DNA from: Coprinopsis marcescibilis
Taxonomy: Eukaryota > Basidiomycota > Agaricomycetes > Agaricales > Psathyrellaceae
Direction of reading: 5' to 3'
Assembly (NCBI GenBank): GCA_004369085.1
Contig: ML210212.1
Location: 14,437-78,436, forward strand
Length of the DNA stretch: 64,000 nt
Part shown: positions 23,359 through 36,447 of the stretch, one piece after another
How the letters are laid out: every line of letters starts with the position of its first letter
How positions within the stretch are numbered: the first letter of the stretch is position 1
Position numbers and translations under genes: made by a program
The notes under the pieces: generated by a model
The model's database searches: none
Told to the model about the DNA's origin: nothing
What the model saw: only the letters and a program-made list of their open reading frames with translations

Positions 23359-25521
23359 CTAGCATTCAACGTACTGCGCACCGCCCATGCCCATGTCCAA
23401 CGGGCCATACTCATACTGCCCAGCACCATACTGCCCAGCATTCGCATTCGCACCCGCAAACATATCCATCCCCATATACCCCGCATGCTGGTTCTGGTCC
23501 GTCATGTACATCTGGTCAAAGTTCTGCCCATTCGCACCAGACGACACAGCACCACCATCGACGCCGACATCATTAGGTACGACCTGCAGCCCCAGTCCCT
23601 GTTGCTGCTGCTGGGAGTTGCCAGAGTTGTTGGACCAGAATGAGTCGGCGGGAGAGACCATGTCGTGCGGGCTCATCATCTCGTTGTGGCTGATCGGGAT
23701 GTGCGAGGGTGGGATACCGGTCGTATCGAGCGGGCCGAGATGGTTGAGGTTGTTGGGCTGCAGACCATGGAGCAGCTCCGTGACGTTGAACGCGCCACTC
23801 GGAGTCGACTGTGTCGTGCCCGGGTTGGTCCTCGAGGTCGGAGCATTATGATCTTCCGGTGCAGGTGTACCTTGAGAACCACCATTGCTGTGGCTGAAAA
23901 AGCTGGGGTCGAAGAGACTGAGATCCGCTTCAGGAAGCGGCGAGGTGTCCCGCTGCAGGACGATGTCGCCAGAAGCTTCATCGCCACCGGCAAAGTACCC
24001 AAAGCCATAGTTGTTGTTGAACTGGCCGTTCCAAGCTCGCTGGATGCCACCAAAGGCTGGGCCAGCGCTCGAGCTTCTTCGATGTCCGAGGAGCATGCGC
24101 TGATGCTGTTTGGAAATGGAAGCAGCGGAGTTGATGTTGATGTTGGAATCGTCGATGCTAAGGTGACCGTCACTGTTGAGTGATGAGTTGGCGAGACCGG
24201 TAATCCCTGACGAACTAGGAGGTGGCAGGAAGGGGACGCTGGGGATAGCCATGCCCTGATCAGAATGGTCGTCCATGGAGATGCCCTCGGAGTAGGGCGG
24301 GGGCGCAGGCCAGAAATCCATGCTCTGGCCGAAGTTAGCCTGGAAGTTGTTGAAATCGAAGCCGCCGTTGGTGTAAACTCCGGGAAGAGGAACCGACGAG
24401 GACCGGCGCAGGTGGAGATAACTTGTTTCCCCAGAGTTGAGGAAGCCAGCGTTGCTGGATCCGCCAAGGACGGAGTTTGCGGGGTATGTGGGCTGAGGAG
24501 CGCTCATGATTCCATTGCCAAATGCGACCTGTCGCGGGGGCATGGTGAGCTGGTGGGGGATGCCATGATGAGCATGAGCCTTGGCTTTGGCATGCTGCTT
24601 GCGAAGCTCGTCGCGCTGGCGCACGGCCCTGGCGAGATCTTCACCCTTCATTCCCTCCAACAGCAGCTGCGTGACCTCCTCGCACCGCATTTCCTCCTCT
24701 TGCGTAACCTCGTGCTTCTTCTTCTCATCCCCCGCATTGAGGGAAACGTCGTTCGAGTTGTCTGCTTTCTTCTTGTTCTTGTTGTGCACGGGTCTAAAGC
24801 GATAGTTTGGGTACTGGATTTTGTGTGCAGCTTTCTCGTGCTTTGCCCTCTGCTCCCAGACTTTCTTCTCCTCCAGCGGTAGATTACGCCAGCAGTTCCC
24901 TAAGCATACCAATCAATATGTCAGTTCCACATGTCACGCTAGAACAAATAGGACAGCAAAAAGGGTCAAATGACCTGTTATTCCCACTCCGGCACCACGG
25001 CTCAGAGATGGGCTGGCTCCAGGCTGTCGACCACGCCCCACATGGAAGAGAAACTCACCGATTATCTTGCTCAAGCTGCCATGATTGGTCTCGATAGAGC
25101 CAGGGACATGCTTTTGGCGGACAAAATCCGCCCTGAAGAGCATGAAGGCATTGGGGGGCCTAGGGATATAGCCCTGGCTGCGGCGCTTGCCCGGAGGACA
25201 CCGCTTGCGAGCGGGGGGAGGCGCCGGGACCTCGGAGGGCGGGAAGAGCTTGGGCAGGGAGTTGGGCGACTGAGGCTCCGGAGTCGAGGGCGAGGAGGAA
25301 TCCGATTCGACAAAGGTCACCGGCGTGACATTCGGGGCGAAGCTGATGGGCCGCTGCGGGATGGTGGGCAGCGGCGGCGGGGACGGCGAGCGGCGGTAAT
25401 GTTGCTGGATGCCGACGCCGTAGATCCCTGCTTTGGCAGGGGTGAAGAGGGAGAGATGGGATGAGCGCCGGCGGCTCCGGGGGAAAGGCATGAGGGCTGG
25501 GCCGCTGCGAAGTGCGGGCAT
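23359..25521 (-). CDS. HMG-box transcription factor
   Basis: DNA-binding regulator of the MATA/SOX-like HMG-box class, expected in the nucleus. Exon 1 is 25521-25059 and exon 2 is 24899-23359; the 159-nt intron falls inside the HMG box. Coding length is 2004 nt (667 residues). The box spans about residues 119-190: YIPRPPNAFMLFRADF, SLSKIIGNCWRNLP, KVWEQRAKHEKAAHK, then YPNYRFRPV. The MATA-type core (RPPNAFMLFR, YPxYRFRP) is well kept. A Ser/Pro-rich segment precedes it. A basic KNKKK run follows, then a long Gln/Asn/Gly/Ser-rich tail with a QQQQQ run, typical of activation regions. Homologs in mushrooms and smuts (Prf1- or pcc1-like) act in mating and fruiting; which one this matches cannot be decided here. 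Confidence 0.92.
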
Positions 25522-27911
25522 GACTAGAGAGGACGATTAGAAGATAAAGTAAGTTGAACTGTCTATGGACGTGACTCGGTCGTGGAGAGGGAGAGATCAG
25601 GGAACATGCTGTATACCTCGCATACCTTTATATCACCCTTTCATCATGTCCATCTCGTCACTGCAGTTCGGACCCCGATCGATTGCTCTTAATCGGGTAA
25701 TTGGGGTCCTTGTTCCATTTTCGGCAGAAACCTTATTTCGTCCTCCACGCCTTGCTGTCGACTCGTTTGCTGTGTATCTTCGTCTCCTCCCTTTGTTAGC
25801 CACTCCTCGACGTACCTAGCCTGAAAACCCCTTCACAAACCACCCAAGGCTGGGTTTCCTCTAATATCACACAACTGACTTCGATGCCATCTAATCATTC
25901 GGAGCTATTGGGTGCCTTCTCACCAAATCCGAGTTAATTCTCTCGCTTCCTCTTTCGTCAATGTGTTTATGCTCGAATCCGGTGTCCCCTTTATTCGACA
26001 TGGTAATCTCGCGTGCGCGCAATCAACAGGGGCCCCAATCTTCTCTCGAGCCGCTGTCCGTCAACTCCGTAGTGACAGAACCAGCCTGTCATCCCGAGGC
26101 GATTGCCCAAACCGCTCGTTCTTGGACCAACCGGTGGTTCTCAGATTCGCCTGCATCATCTCGTTTACGCCAGCGATCGGAACCACTGGCTTCGAATTCT
26201 CTCATCACTGGCTGACCTCGACCCTCGATGAGGGACACAACAACGCTGGGCATATCATATCATTATCAGATATCCTATTTCCGATCCTCTCTGGTTCTTG
26301 AATCTCTAATAACATAACGCCGTTATGTCTCCAGGGCTCAGCCACTTCCGGGTCATCCCACCAGGATAGAACACCCACCTTCCCGAACCCCAAGCCTATA
26401 TTAGCTGCCCTTGTTCTATTTCCCTCCGAAGTGCATACGACCCCGACCGACCACTCGCCTATGTGATCTACCATTCAACTACTCCCATCATACAGTCCGA
26501 CATAGCCTCAAAGTGGGAATCCGCTACATGCTGCTACCAACCTAGTTACTCTGTGGGCGTCGCTCGAGGTCTGTTCGTTCTCTATATGTCCAGCACAGGG
26601 CGTAAAGGGGATGGCCCTTGTAATCACAATCACAGGCGCATAGTGACGCACACCACTGTCGATCCGCGAAATACTTGGCCAGGCGGTTCCCTCCGTGCCA
26701 AATCTGTTGACGATGACGACGATCTTCAGCCGCGGGTGGCTACGGCCACGGCAAAGGCTATAACCATTCTCCATACGTCGGTTCCCTTTAACCCTCTCAA
26801 TTCCACAACTTCATCACATCTGTGTGCACGCCAGTGGCTACGCACTGGGCCCTCCTCGACTACAAGGACGGCCAGCTATGGATTCAGCTCCGTGGGACGG
26901 TGCGACCCAACCTCACTCTCTCGTTCTCCGAGTCCCGCAGAACTCACGACACTCGAACATGGCTGGCATGTGCTGCACTCGGCGTACATAAGCGATACTT
27001 GGCTTCATTGAACTCGAGTCTCCCGCCATCAGAATTCGCAAAGAGCGGCTGACGGCACAAGGGGTCTGTAGTGCATGGGACCTATCCTGCCCTTGTTTTC
27101 GGAAGAACTTTACTCGTTGCTTCCCAAGTCTGTCCCGTTGGCCGTTGGCCCACTGATCCATTGACGGATGATCCCCGCTCTCTCAGGCTCTCTGCTCTCT
27201 GCTATCGCCCCCTCTCTCCCTCTCTGCCGACTATTGCTTCCAAGTCGAATCCTGCTTCTTCTATGTCATTGGAAGTCCCTTCTCTGATGATGATGATATA
27301 TACATGCCCCGGTAGACTTTGGTATGGGTACCACAGCTATACAAATGGTAACACTGGTGCGATGCTCACGCACTCCTGCTGCATTTCGGGATATACTCGA
27401 TAAAAAGGCCTGGGCGTGTCCGTTCGTCTCCTTCATTTGTATATGGAGCTCATCCCGAGTGTATGGTATAGATATCTCGTTTCTCCAGGGTATATCCAAC
27501 CTCTTGCTATTGAAATTCTTCTACTTCAATCAATCATTGCCGCAGATTGTCTGTCCGATGCCAGGTCAGGCTTATGCATAGACCAGTCACATCAACTCGA
27601 ACGGAAGTTCCTCAGGAAATCCGAAACCAGCTGCACATGGCCCCATTGTTGATTCCTCACACGTCTGCCACCTCTCCTCCTCTCGCCGAACTATAGTCGT
27701 CCCTGTTTTAATTCAACACGTCACTTGTCAGCAGTCAAAAATATAAACTTCACCTTGGCTCACTGTCCGTGCCGGTTTACGGAACTCTCCCTTGTGGGCC
27801 TGGTGAGGAGTGAGTGCCTGGGCCGGCCACGCTCACCGGGTTTCAAGTTGGTGAGCCTGGGCCGGCCTGGTACCCTCTCGAGAGTTCATTCATAAATGTG
27901 TCAATCGTGAG

Positions 27912-27953
<42 letters not shown>

Positions 27954-30320
27954 AGTCAAAGTAGATCTCGGAAATGCCATAGCTATGTCATTCCCATATC
28001 TTAACCACATGTCAAGAAGACCGGTTTAACACACTGCCAGCCTTCGCGCTTCCACGAGTAATACATACTACTTGTGCATGTACGATAATGCTGTAGCTTC
28101 TGCTCGGCTCGCTCCCCACCCCGCCACCGCCCGAGTCATCCAACGCAGGCTTCTGATCTGGATTCCAATTCCCAATCTATCTACATATCTATGCATCTAG
28201 AAACCTCTGATGATATGTTTCTAGATAACCATGATCGATGGGTGAATGTTCTTCTCGCTGCGGGCGTGATGGGATGGGTTGTTTGGCTGGCTGTGCGATA
28301 ATAGTTTTTGATGATGGCGGTGCAGGTAGAGACGCTGAGGATTTTAGCTGGTGCTATGTGGTGGGTTTTATTTACTGTAGTGGAAGTGTGGAGATAGATG
28401 TGTATGAGTGAACGGGGTACGTGGGAGTGGGAGTTGGGATGCGGTCCACGGCGTTGTCTTAGTACAGAGGGTTTGGCGTGGGGACCGGGAATCCTCTGCA
28501 TGTTTCGGTGAGATGGGCTCTGGCGTTGCCTTGCGTTGTTGATATCAGAGCTTGGAACCGAACGTCCGAATGATTCATGTGTTTATGGTGCGTTTTCCGA
28601 TGAGCTGGGAATCTTAAGAAGTATGTACTACATACTAGCTGCCTTGCATCCACGCATATATATATTAAGAATAATGCAGCTGGCACACAGGCTGGTAGTA
28701 TGCTAGCTCTGCCGATCAGCAACAAACACCCACTCTGATGGATGAACAAACCTCAAGACTCGGACAATTCGCAACAGGTAGTCGGGTGCTCCGGAGCTGT
28801 TGAGAGTCAGTCATTCAGGGTTAGGCAATTTCGACCTGGTCCTCGATCGCGAAGCCCTCTGCACTATGTATCACTTTATTGCTATTGTTAGTGAAAATGA
28901 AGATGAAGATGAAGTCAGAAGGTTGGTGATCTTGTTGCTCATTTGGCCATGTGCCCTCGATCATGATCAGCTCAACATCCAGAGAGTTACTACGTAGTAG
29001 TGCTTCGAGATCAACTTTGATTCAACAAAGGTGGTCGCCATACAACGCATCCACCGAGCCCGGAGGGAGGGCCCGGTGTACATGCACAGTGCCAGCATCA
29101 CTCGATGGATGACTACTTGAACGGTCTCGGATAATATCCGGTCATTCAAGACAGTGTGTACCAACTTCGGAATAGCTACATAGATCAATTTGTGTATGGT
29201 CGCTCTTCTGCATACGTTGCATGGCATCAGAAATCCTAAAAGCTAACAGATAGGACTCAGACCCCGAAGCCAGTGTACATCCCAACACACATCACCGACC
29301 GCCCTAGATACACAAAGACGCGCCTTCTAGTAGTATCATAATGGAAAGTAAAGTACATAGTACGTATTCCAAATTTAAGAATACTTTGACTGTCGCTATG
29401 TCATCCGTGCTGAGTACATAGGCCTCTTGAGTATTGAAACTCGATGTAAGTTGGTCTTCGAATTAAATATGGCGTTGGAATCACCAGCTGGGCAAAGAAA
29501 GAATCGACCATACGCAGATCGACGTGGAGTCACGTATGAAATGCGTGGATAGCTCAACAGTGTCATTGTCATCTTGGCTTCCATATGTTCAATATCGTCG
29601 CTCAGTCTTTAGATAGCTTCAGGAGCTGAAATGTATAAATGGAAGCAAGAGATTCAGACCTTTTTCTTTTTGATTTGGGACTACGAATGTGGTTGGCTGC
29701 GGTTGCTGGGGCTTACCGGACCGTGAACCTTGATCTCGATTCTCAAGTTTAAACACACTCCAACGAAGAAGAGGAACAACATTGTCCTTGTGCGTCCGAT
29801 AACGCTTAGCGCTGAGGGAGATGAGGATGCTCGAAAAATGTGACGAGTGCTGCAAGGTACGAGTGTTCCGTCGCAGCTCGTGACGACGAACAAAATGGGC
29901 AGCGCCTCGGTCGCTTCGGCAGTAGATCCAAAGGTATCTGCAGCACCAAACTCTCGACATTATCGACAACGCGGATACCAGCAGATTTCTCAGTTGAGCA
30001 ATGCGAGCGAGTGTAGGAAACGTATAATTGTGGGTGCTGCAGAAGCTTGCCCGAATATTGGCCAATGTCGGTAGTGAGCACTGAGGTCGGAGACCAGCAT
30101 GGATAAGCGTCCTCAAGTACCAACTCGGAGATGTGTATAGGACCGTGTGGACATATTGCAGCTCCATTGTGTTAACATAGACCTCTCGAGCTCGGATGAG
30201 TTAGAAAGACGTAAATTGCTCCCAATAGGGGTCGGCGTGTGCAATTGACGGTGATGTCACATCACAGAAAATATTAATGAGTCGGCTTGTTCACGCTTCT
30301 GAACCAACCACCACTATGAA
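25522..30320. other. About 4.8 kb without a supported gene
   Basis: Upstream of the HMG-box gene. From 25.6 to 27.7 kb the plus strand is rich in C/T and in short open frames of low quality, so the minus-strand transcript would be A/G-rich, as in a long leader or promoter. A CT microsatellite is at 27911-27952. A local repeat of GCCTGGGCCGGCC occurs at about 27816 and 27855. The minus-strand frame at 29619-30167 (182 codons) is open but not recognised. No RNA gene is seen. Confidence 0.4.
27911..27952. repeat. (CT)n microsatellite
   Basis: A run of about 40 nt of CT dinucleotides, interrupted once near its start (TCTCTTTCTCT). It lies in the gene-free interval upstream of the HMG-box gene. 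Confidence 0.95.
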
Positions 30321-31575
30321 ATGAGTACAAGACGTGCTCCCGTTTTTGGCCTTAGAGGCGCCAAACGTTTTCAGGCTATACAAACTCTCGAGGCCTCGAG
30401 AGGCTCTCTCAAGAAGAAGAATCAGCGGAGGTGGAGCAGGGCGGGGAAACCTCTGACGGAACTGCAGTGGTCGACAAGATCAGAGACCTAATAAGCACAC
30501 TGCAAGCGAAAGCAGAGGGACCCGTGGTGAGCACTTTATTATGGCTCTTTTGTAGCTGAATCACTTAATCTCCTCTGAAAGACCTTTTCGTTCTGCGACA
30601 TGGACTTCGACGTTTTGGATGAGCAGTTAAAAATCACTCATGGTGACACTCTCGTCAGGCAAGGAAATCATGGAGAACGCGCACCAGAAAGTGCCGCTGA
30701 CGGTGGAACAGCATACAGGACATCTTAAGACCTCTATCGGCATCTAGAAATGCTCGAAAACCTAGTTCCCAATTCTGTATGCCTCTTTTTCAGTTTCCCG
30801 CCTTTAACCTTGCTCAATCGGTTGCCACTACAGAACAAGCCAGGTGCTCGGCTCTGGATAGATGTCATCTTCTTCCGGGTGTCAGCCATGCTATCTTACA
30901 ACCAAGACATGGACCTCAACGTCGAGCAACCTATCCCGTCCATTGGTGTCACCGTGCCTGGTCAAACACATCTCAAAATCGGTGGCACGATCGATTACGC
31001 TATAGTCGCAACGGAGTCTCGCAAATACGGTGCGTCCATCCTGTCTGTTCATTTAATTGTACTCAGCCCCCCGTAGAGTCGTTCATCCAAACCTCCCAAT
31101 TTCAATACGTTAAACGACAGAATCCGAACCCGTTATTCATAACTAAGGCAAAACAGGAAGGAGTGACACTCCGCAACCATATTCCTCAGGCAGTCGCCCG
31201 GATGTTTGCCTCTGCCAAGTATCGAGTACGGTTCAAGTTCAAGTTCTGCCCCTTGTCTTTGCCCACCCATTGCTAACGCTTACACCCATTGGTTTAGCAA
31301 AGAAATTGCCCGCGGCACTGTCACCAATGGGCATGAATGGATTTTTATAATTCTCTACATCAATCAAGGTGGAATCGGAGGAACATACGCAACATCGCCC
31401 ACTATCAAGATTCAAGTCAGCGAACGCTACCCTTTCCGTGTTATTTCTCCAGGACCGGACATCATTGCGGGTACCCTTTTCTTTGTGCCTTCCTGAACGG
31501 ATGATTGTAACTTGTTAGATTGAACACAACTATGTCGATCTTGACGAGAATGACTGGCTCTCTATCCTTAAATAG
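30321..31575 (+). pseudogene. Degenerate gene of a mushroom PD-(D/E)XK nuclease-like family
   Basis: Segments joined by good introns read GARLWIDVIFFRVSAM, then GGTIDYAIVATES, then LFITKAKQEG with NHIPQAVARMF, then RGTVTNGHEWIFIILY, ending VDLDENDWLSILK and TAG. The order (D.. then xAK.. then a QAV helix, then TNGHEW) resembles a PD-(D/E)XK-like family common in Agaricomycetes. Where I expect E-A-K, the sequence has K-A-K. Lesions: TAA at 30727-30729 in the frame that otherwise runs through, two competing frames between 30640 and 30760, a frame switch near 30410, and a phase mismatch before the last exon. I judge it a relic; family assignment is from memory of the motif pattern. Confidence 0.5.
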
Positions 31576-33622
31576 GGAAGTTCACGTTGGAGCATCCAGC
31601 GCCGTTTTATGGGTGTTTTAGATGCTCGTTTTGAGAGCAATATTTTGGATGTTTTGCGAAACGAGCAAAACAACGTCGACAGGCGTTTTATCCTTTGTCT
31701 TGTTTTTCCCATCGTCAGATTTGGTTGTCCTCTCCTCGTGATTCTGATACTTCGTATCTCTGGCTTCGAAGCTCAAGCCAGACGAGCGGCTGGTTTAGGA
31801 ACATGTATTCGGACTTGCATGACCGGGAGGGATCTCTACGCTTGTGATACAACCTTTGGACAACTGGCAAAGAATCCCTCGCATTGGGAGCAGACGTCTC
31901 AAGTATACAATGCGCAGGACCTCTCCGTTGCCATTCGTCAGCTTCGGGCTTAACACAAAACCGAAACTTCCAAGTATGTTGGCAACACCTTTCGATCGAT
32001 CATAGCCTCGAGTTTCATGCAAAGCTGCACTCGCAGCTCTCAATAGGCTCCCCGCTCTTCCTTGTTGGTTGATGTTTAGTTCTACAATGCTTGCTAATTC
32101 ATTGCTCTCTGTGTTCTGTGATGTCCACAGTCCAAGCCGAGTCGACTCCCTTGAAGTATGGCTCCCCTTTTAGTCCAAAGGTCTCCAGTTGACGCACTTA
32201 CTTCGTGTTCATTTCATTTTGTTAGAGGACGGGAACGTGGACTCAAGATGTCTTCCATAAGGCTGCATTTTGAATGGCGTCAGTGCCTCCTCTGGGACAT
32301 CGTCACCTTTGTGTGGCTGCCAGTTGCTTGCTGTTGCGGCTTATGTTGAGTGTACAGCTACGAATAACTGAAACATAAAGGTTGGCCAAAGAATCATGTT
32401 CATTCAAATCTGTCTCAAACAGGCCTGTCATTCAAAAATAAGTTGATAGTGGCAGGCAGTCTACCCACATAGGCGAAGGGATGTAGGGAGGCTGCAGTAT
32501 TCAACCGTATCAAGTGCACCCTGCAGCTTTCGTAGTTCTTTGCCTGGCGCTCCCGTCCTACATCCTCAAACTAACCCTCCGCTCTAACCAAGCTATCCTT
32601 CATATCAAAATGCCCAGGACCAGACCGTCACATAGATACGGCGACATCCTGAAGGGCACACGCGATAGCACTACGGAAAAGCGCTGGGGCGCATAAAAAG
32701 CTTGGGGCTAAACGCAGGAAGCGGACCCCGGCGTCCGGACGCAGCAGGTCTCTCCTTAGATCACAGCATAAAATTCCTTCACCAAAAAGCCAGATGTTTG
32801 AAGGCGGTAGATCCTTCTCCACTCATGGCATCAATTACTCGCAAGTTCAGGGAAATGCCACGATTGTCGAACATCTGGTCACTGTAGAGCACGCGTCTCG
32901 TCTAGATGAGGACTTCGACGTGTACTCTCACATTATCTCGATCTGTTTACACCTCTTGGGATTCCCCACAGCCTTACACTTATTCGATATTTTGCACTTA
33001 TCCGAATTTGACATTTGCAGGATCTTCGTTTTGCCTGTATCAACCTCGTAACGAAGCGAAACGCGCTCATCAGGCGCGCATCAACATCTTCGACTCTCGA
33101 GCGCTTACGGCCCAACACCTTCCAGCAACACGAGGCTACGGTTTCAGTCCGAGTTTCCTTTTTTTATTTACCTCGGACTTTGTTTCTGAGTTCTTTCTTG
33201 ACCTGTACCTATCACCATGGACTCTATAGTTTATGTTTGTAGGTACTTATTTGTTAGAGAATGATTTATAGAGTACTCGAGCACTAGAGCTCGGTACGTA
33301 CGCCCCCCTTACTTCGCATCGACTCTAGTTCGAGGACACCAGCGTCGTAGTGCCCTGCTAGACTCGTTCACGTAGTATCTTCATATTTTGCACCACCAAT
33401 AACACTTGTTTCTCTCTCTCTCTTTTGCCCTATTCGTGTTTGCTCTCTCTCTCTCGTCTCTCCTCACCTTACCCCTATCGACGATTTAGGTATCACATTT
33501 GTCCTCTCTGTTGACTAACCTCGAGTCAGGTTCCCCCTACATTGACCTTGCTTTGACGCAGCACTCGCGTCGCCTTTACATCACCCATGTTCATTTGACC
33601 GTCTATCAGCTCGAAGGTCATC
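31576..33622. other. Interval without a supported gene
   Basis: Short open frames on both strands, none with a recognisable product or a consistent splice chain. CT-rich stretches (TCTCTCTCTC at about 33410-33450) precede the possible gene at 33623 and look like a leader. Confidence 0.35.
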
Positions 33623-34497
33623 ATGCAATGGTACAGTCATCCTCCGCCGCTTCTCTGTTATTAGCCTGATTGTTGACAAGCTTCACGCACCAGGGAGGGC
33701 ATAATCAAGCTACCAGTCCTTGACTCTTTCAGAACCATAATCGGTATCATCTTGAGCTCAACCCGTTTATCTATCCCTGGAACACGGGTTCATACATTGT
33801 TTGACGGCACACCATCGTCTGTCGGAGTAAGCAATTATTCTGGACAATTGAGTGGTAACACCGCGCTTTCACTTTTATTCTTCTGTAGAGACGGTGTCTG
33901 AAGTGGGTTGTGTGGATATTCGAGCGGATGAGGCGAGTACGCTTGGACAACGGTTGATCTGTCTGCTGCCAAGTGACTCGCACTTACCTCGAATACTTCC
34001 ACAAAGCTGCCAGGGGCGCTTCCACATTGAATATTTACCCTCCGTGTCTGGAACGCGACCACGACAAATGGTATCCTACGTGACCAGTTCACGTCGCTGG
34101 CGCCATTTAATTACTGATGATCTATCATTATCACTATTTTTATCGTCTATCTTTGAAGTTGATTGTATGAGGAGTTGGCAGATAAAATCATCCTGCCAAT
34201 GACATGGATTTCTGCGTACAGTGAACCAATGAGTGCCTCAAGGTTCCCATCGCTTGAGCTCGTTATTAAACCTTCATTAAGGTCTAACCCCGGACTGTCC
34301 GAGTCACCCGGCCGTCTCGGGAGTCCCCAATTAACTTGGTCGTGCTTGGATCTGAAGTCATTGACTAATAATCCATCACTTTGCGCATGCTGGCGCAGCA
34401 CCACCGACTCGTTCTCGACGATTATCGGTAACGAATCAGCAACGCGCGACTTCTATCACTGTCAACTGTCAGACGTAACTGCATTGCTGGGACTTTA
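33623..34497 (+). CDS. Possible small spliced gene, uncharacterised
   Basis: ATG CAA TG, a GTACAG intron ending CACCAG, then a coding-like exon (EGIIKLPVLDSFRTIIG, SSTRLSIPGTRVHTLFDG) that ends at GGA|GTAAGC. The next exon starts after TTCTGTAG near 33890. The frame remains open for about 20 codons and then becomes ambiguous. A later open stretch (34163-34497) contains ADKIILPMTWISAYSEP, but I could not join it in phase. No known domain. It could be a degraded gene. Confidence 0.28.
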
Positions 34498-35490
34498 ATC
34501 GCTCTCCCAACGCTCTCTATGTGTGCGTTATCGATATTGGGTCACCGGACAGCCAACGTCGACACAGCCGACACAGGATTAGCATCATACTTCCTCTCAA
34601 ATTCCTAGAATTGGAAGGTTCGCAGGACAGGGCCAGTTAGGGCTGTCCATTTCCTCAAGCTTTACTACCTCAACTTGGGCTTTGGTCTCATACTCTCGCT
34701 ATCTCCGACAGCTTACAACGATCTTCCATTGTCTGGCGGATGCCTCGTTGTGCGTTGAACTGGGACTTAAAACGAGACAATAGCTGTTAAGAATCTCGCC
34801 ACTGCCTCAGGGGGAATCTGGGGCTGTCTATTATCCGTTCTATTACCATCCGGCAGTCGCAGCCATTTTGGGCTCTGACGCCGTTCTCTACTGCCTTAAC
34901 TCTAATATGGATAGATGGCCCAGGGCACAGAACACTTCGGATTTCCACGAACGGGGAAACTGACTCCTATTAGAATATCTCGACAGCATCGCACCCCTGT
35001 GATTTCCGAATCCGCTTGACATTTGGCTGCCTGGCCTCTACCGCGTTTTTTCAACGCAACAAAACGTGTACCTTGCGAGACTTGCTTTCCACATTTCTCA
35101 TCTTGGCAGCGCCTTGGGTGCTGTAAATGGATGGCAGGGCACTGCTGTGACACGGGATCCCGAGACTTCCTCCCGTCCGACCATGAGTGAGCCTGTGCAC
35201 TGGAGCCATATATATTGGGTGATGACCCTTGTCAAGTCACCAACAAAACTTCTCATTCTTCCCTTCCCTTCAACTGACAACAGCCGCTTGCGGTTCCTGC
35301 TCTCTTTCCGGGGCGGTCTTCGCCACATCATCTCTCCTCCTTTCCACCAATCGCTGGCCGATCGGACTCCCGCCAGAACCCAACTGCAAGTTAGGAGTTG
35401 AACGTTGAACCCCTATTTCAGTCCGACAGTCCGACTGTATCCTACGTCAAAATAGCGGCTTTTGGTAACGCTCTTCTAAATGAAGCCGTT
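34498..35490. other. Interval without a supported gene
   Basis: No continuous open frame or splice chain, no repeat and no RNA gene found. Short frames on both strands are not recognisable. Confidence 0.35.
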
Positions 35491-35809
35491 ATGACAAAAC
35501 GCCGCAAACCGCAGAAACGCTCGTCGGCTCCCAGGCCCAATTCAGCCCCTTCTAAAACATCGTCACATATGTTCAAAAGTGCCAGAAACTTCTCCGTCCA
35601 GGGTTCCCATTTCGTTGAAACTCGCGGTAACACCATCTTTGTTGAGAAACAAAGTGTGTACCACATTACTTTGGTAAATATTAACAAACGATCTCTGGTA
35701 TGTGCCATGTGTCCACGCTGTATTTCTCCACCCATCATCGCCTAACTTACTATGGCAGGGAGCGTTTTATTTAACAACCACCACTCTGCTTCAACTCGCC
35801 TTTTTTTGA
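35491..35809 (+). CDS. Possible small protein with an NLR-like N-terminal motif
   Basis: Two exons, 35491-35697 and 35759-35809 (intron GTATGT..GGCAG, 61 nt), give 85 residues and a TGA stop. A basic Ser/Pro-rich start (MTKRRKPQKRSS) is followed by MFKSARNFSVQGSHF, the short motif often found at the N-terminus of mushroom NACHT proteins; compare FTITGGTHNSVGGN in the NLR at 59208. The protein then ends in a hydrophobic tail. No NACHT domain follows. It may be a solo N-terminal module, a remnant of an NLR gene, or chance. Confidence 0.32.
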
Positions 35810-36447
35810 TGCCCTGGGTCACATTCGCAATAATCCATCCTGACAATGTCTTGTTCATCACCTAGCGCCTTCAAGGTCGCTCGCTGCGCTTGAGGCAGCG
35901 GCTTGACGTGCCTCGCGTTTCGGGGTCCTTCTGGCTGGTTCACCCATTTCTTCCCATCCAGGCGACGTGTGGAAGGCTGGTACAGGGAGCCAATGATGCA
36001 GCTGAGCCGGATGTCCTGCGAGATAGGTTAATCCCACTCGTACCTTCATTCGTTGATCGCTTTCATTGTTCCCTCGAGCTATTGCTCCCGCCTTTAACCC
36101 GCCTTCCATTTCCATACTTAATCTTTATTTTCATCTTAGGCTTCGACGTGCGGTGGATTTGGAAGGGTTTACGTCGCTCCAGAACGCCGACTGGCTCGCG
36201 CTATGTTTGAGCTCGAGTACGCTGGATGCACTCATCGCGCTCTCCATCGTTTCTGAGTGGCAAATGCCCGTCCATGTGACTGTGAATGTGTTGCCCTGTT
36301 GGGCCTTCAAAAAAAGGCTATCTCTCCTCCTTCCATCGATCGACTTCACCGTTACTCTTGGTTTCGTCGTTTATTCTTAGTTATGTAGTGCATCTTTATC
36401 CTTTGTATATCGTAACAATGTAGAAACAGGGTTTTTGATATGTTCAA

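Noticed and set aside
23676..24467. 263-codon minus-strand frame overlapping the HMG-box gene
   Set aside because: Shifted frame of the same exon; Ser/Thr/Arg-rich with no domain, while the main frame is continuous with the HMG box.
23387..24882. Several long plus-strand frames (up to 205 codons)
   Set aside because: Antisense to the HMG-box gene; no conserved motif, composition mirrors the Gln/Gly/Ser-rich sense strand.
24970..25464. 164-codon plus-strand frame
   Set aside because: Antisense to HMG-box exon 1; only G- and R-rich translation.
27911..27952. CT tract as a functional element
   Set aside because: Simple dinucleotide microsatellite; nothing links it to a gene.
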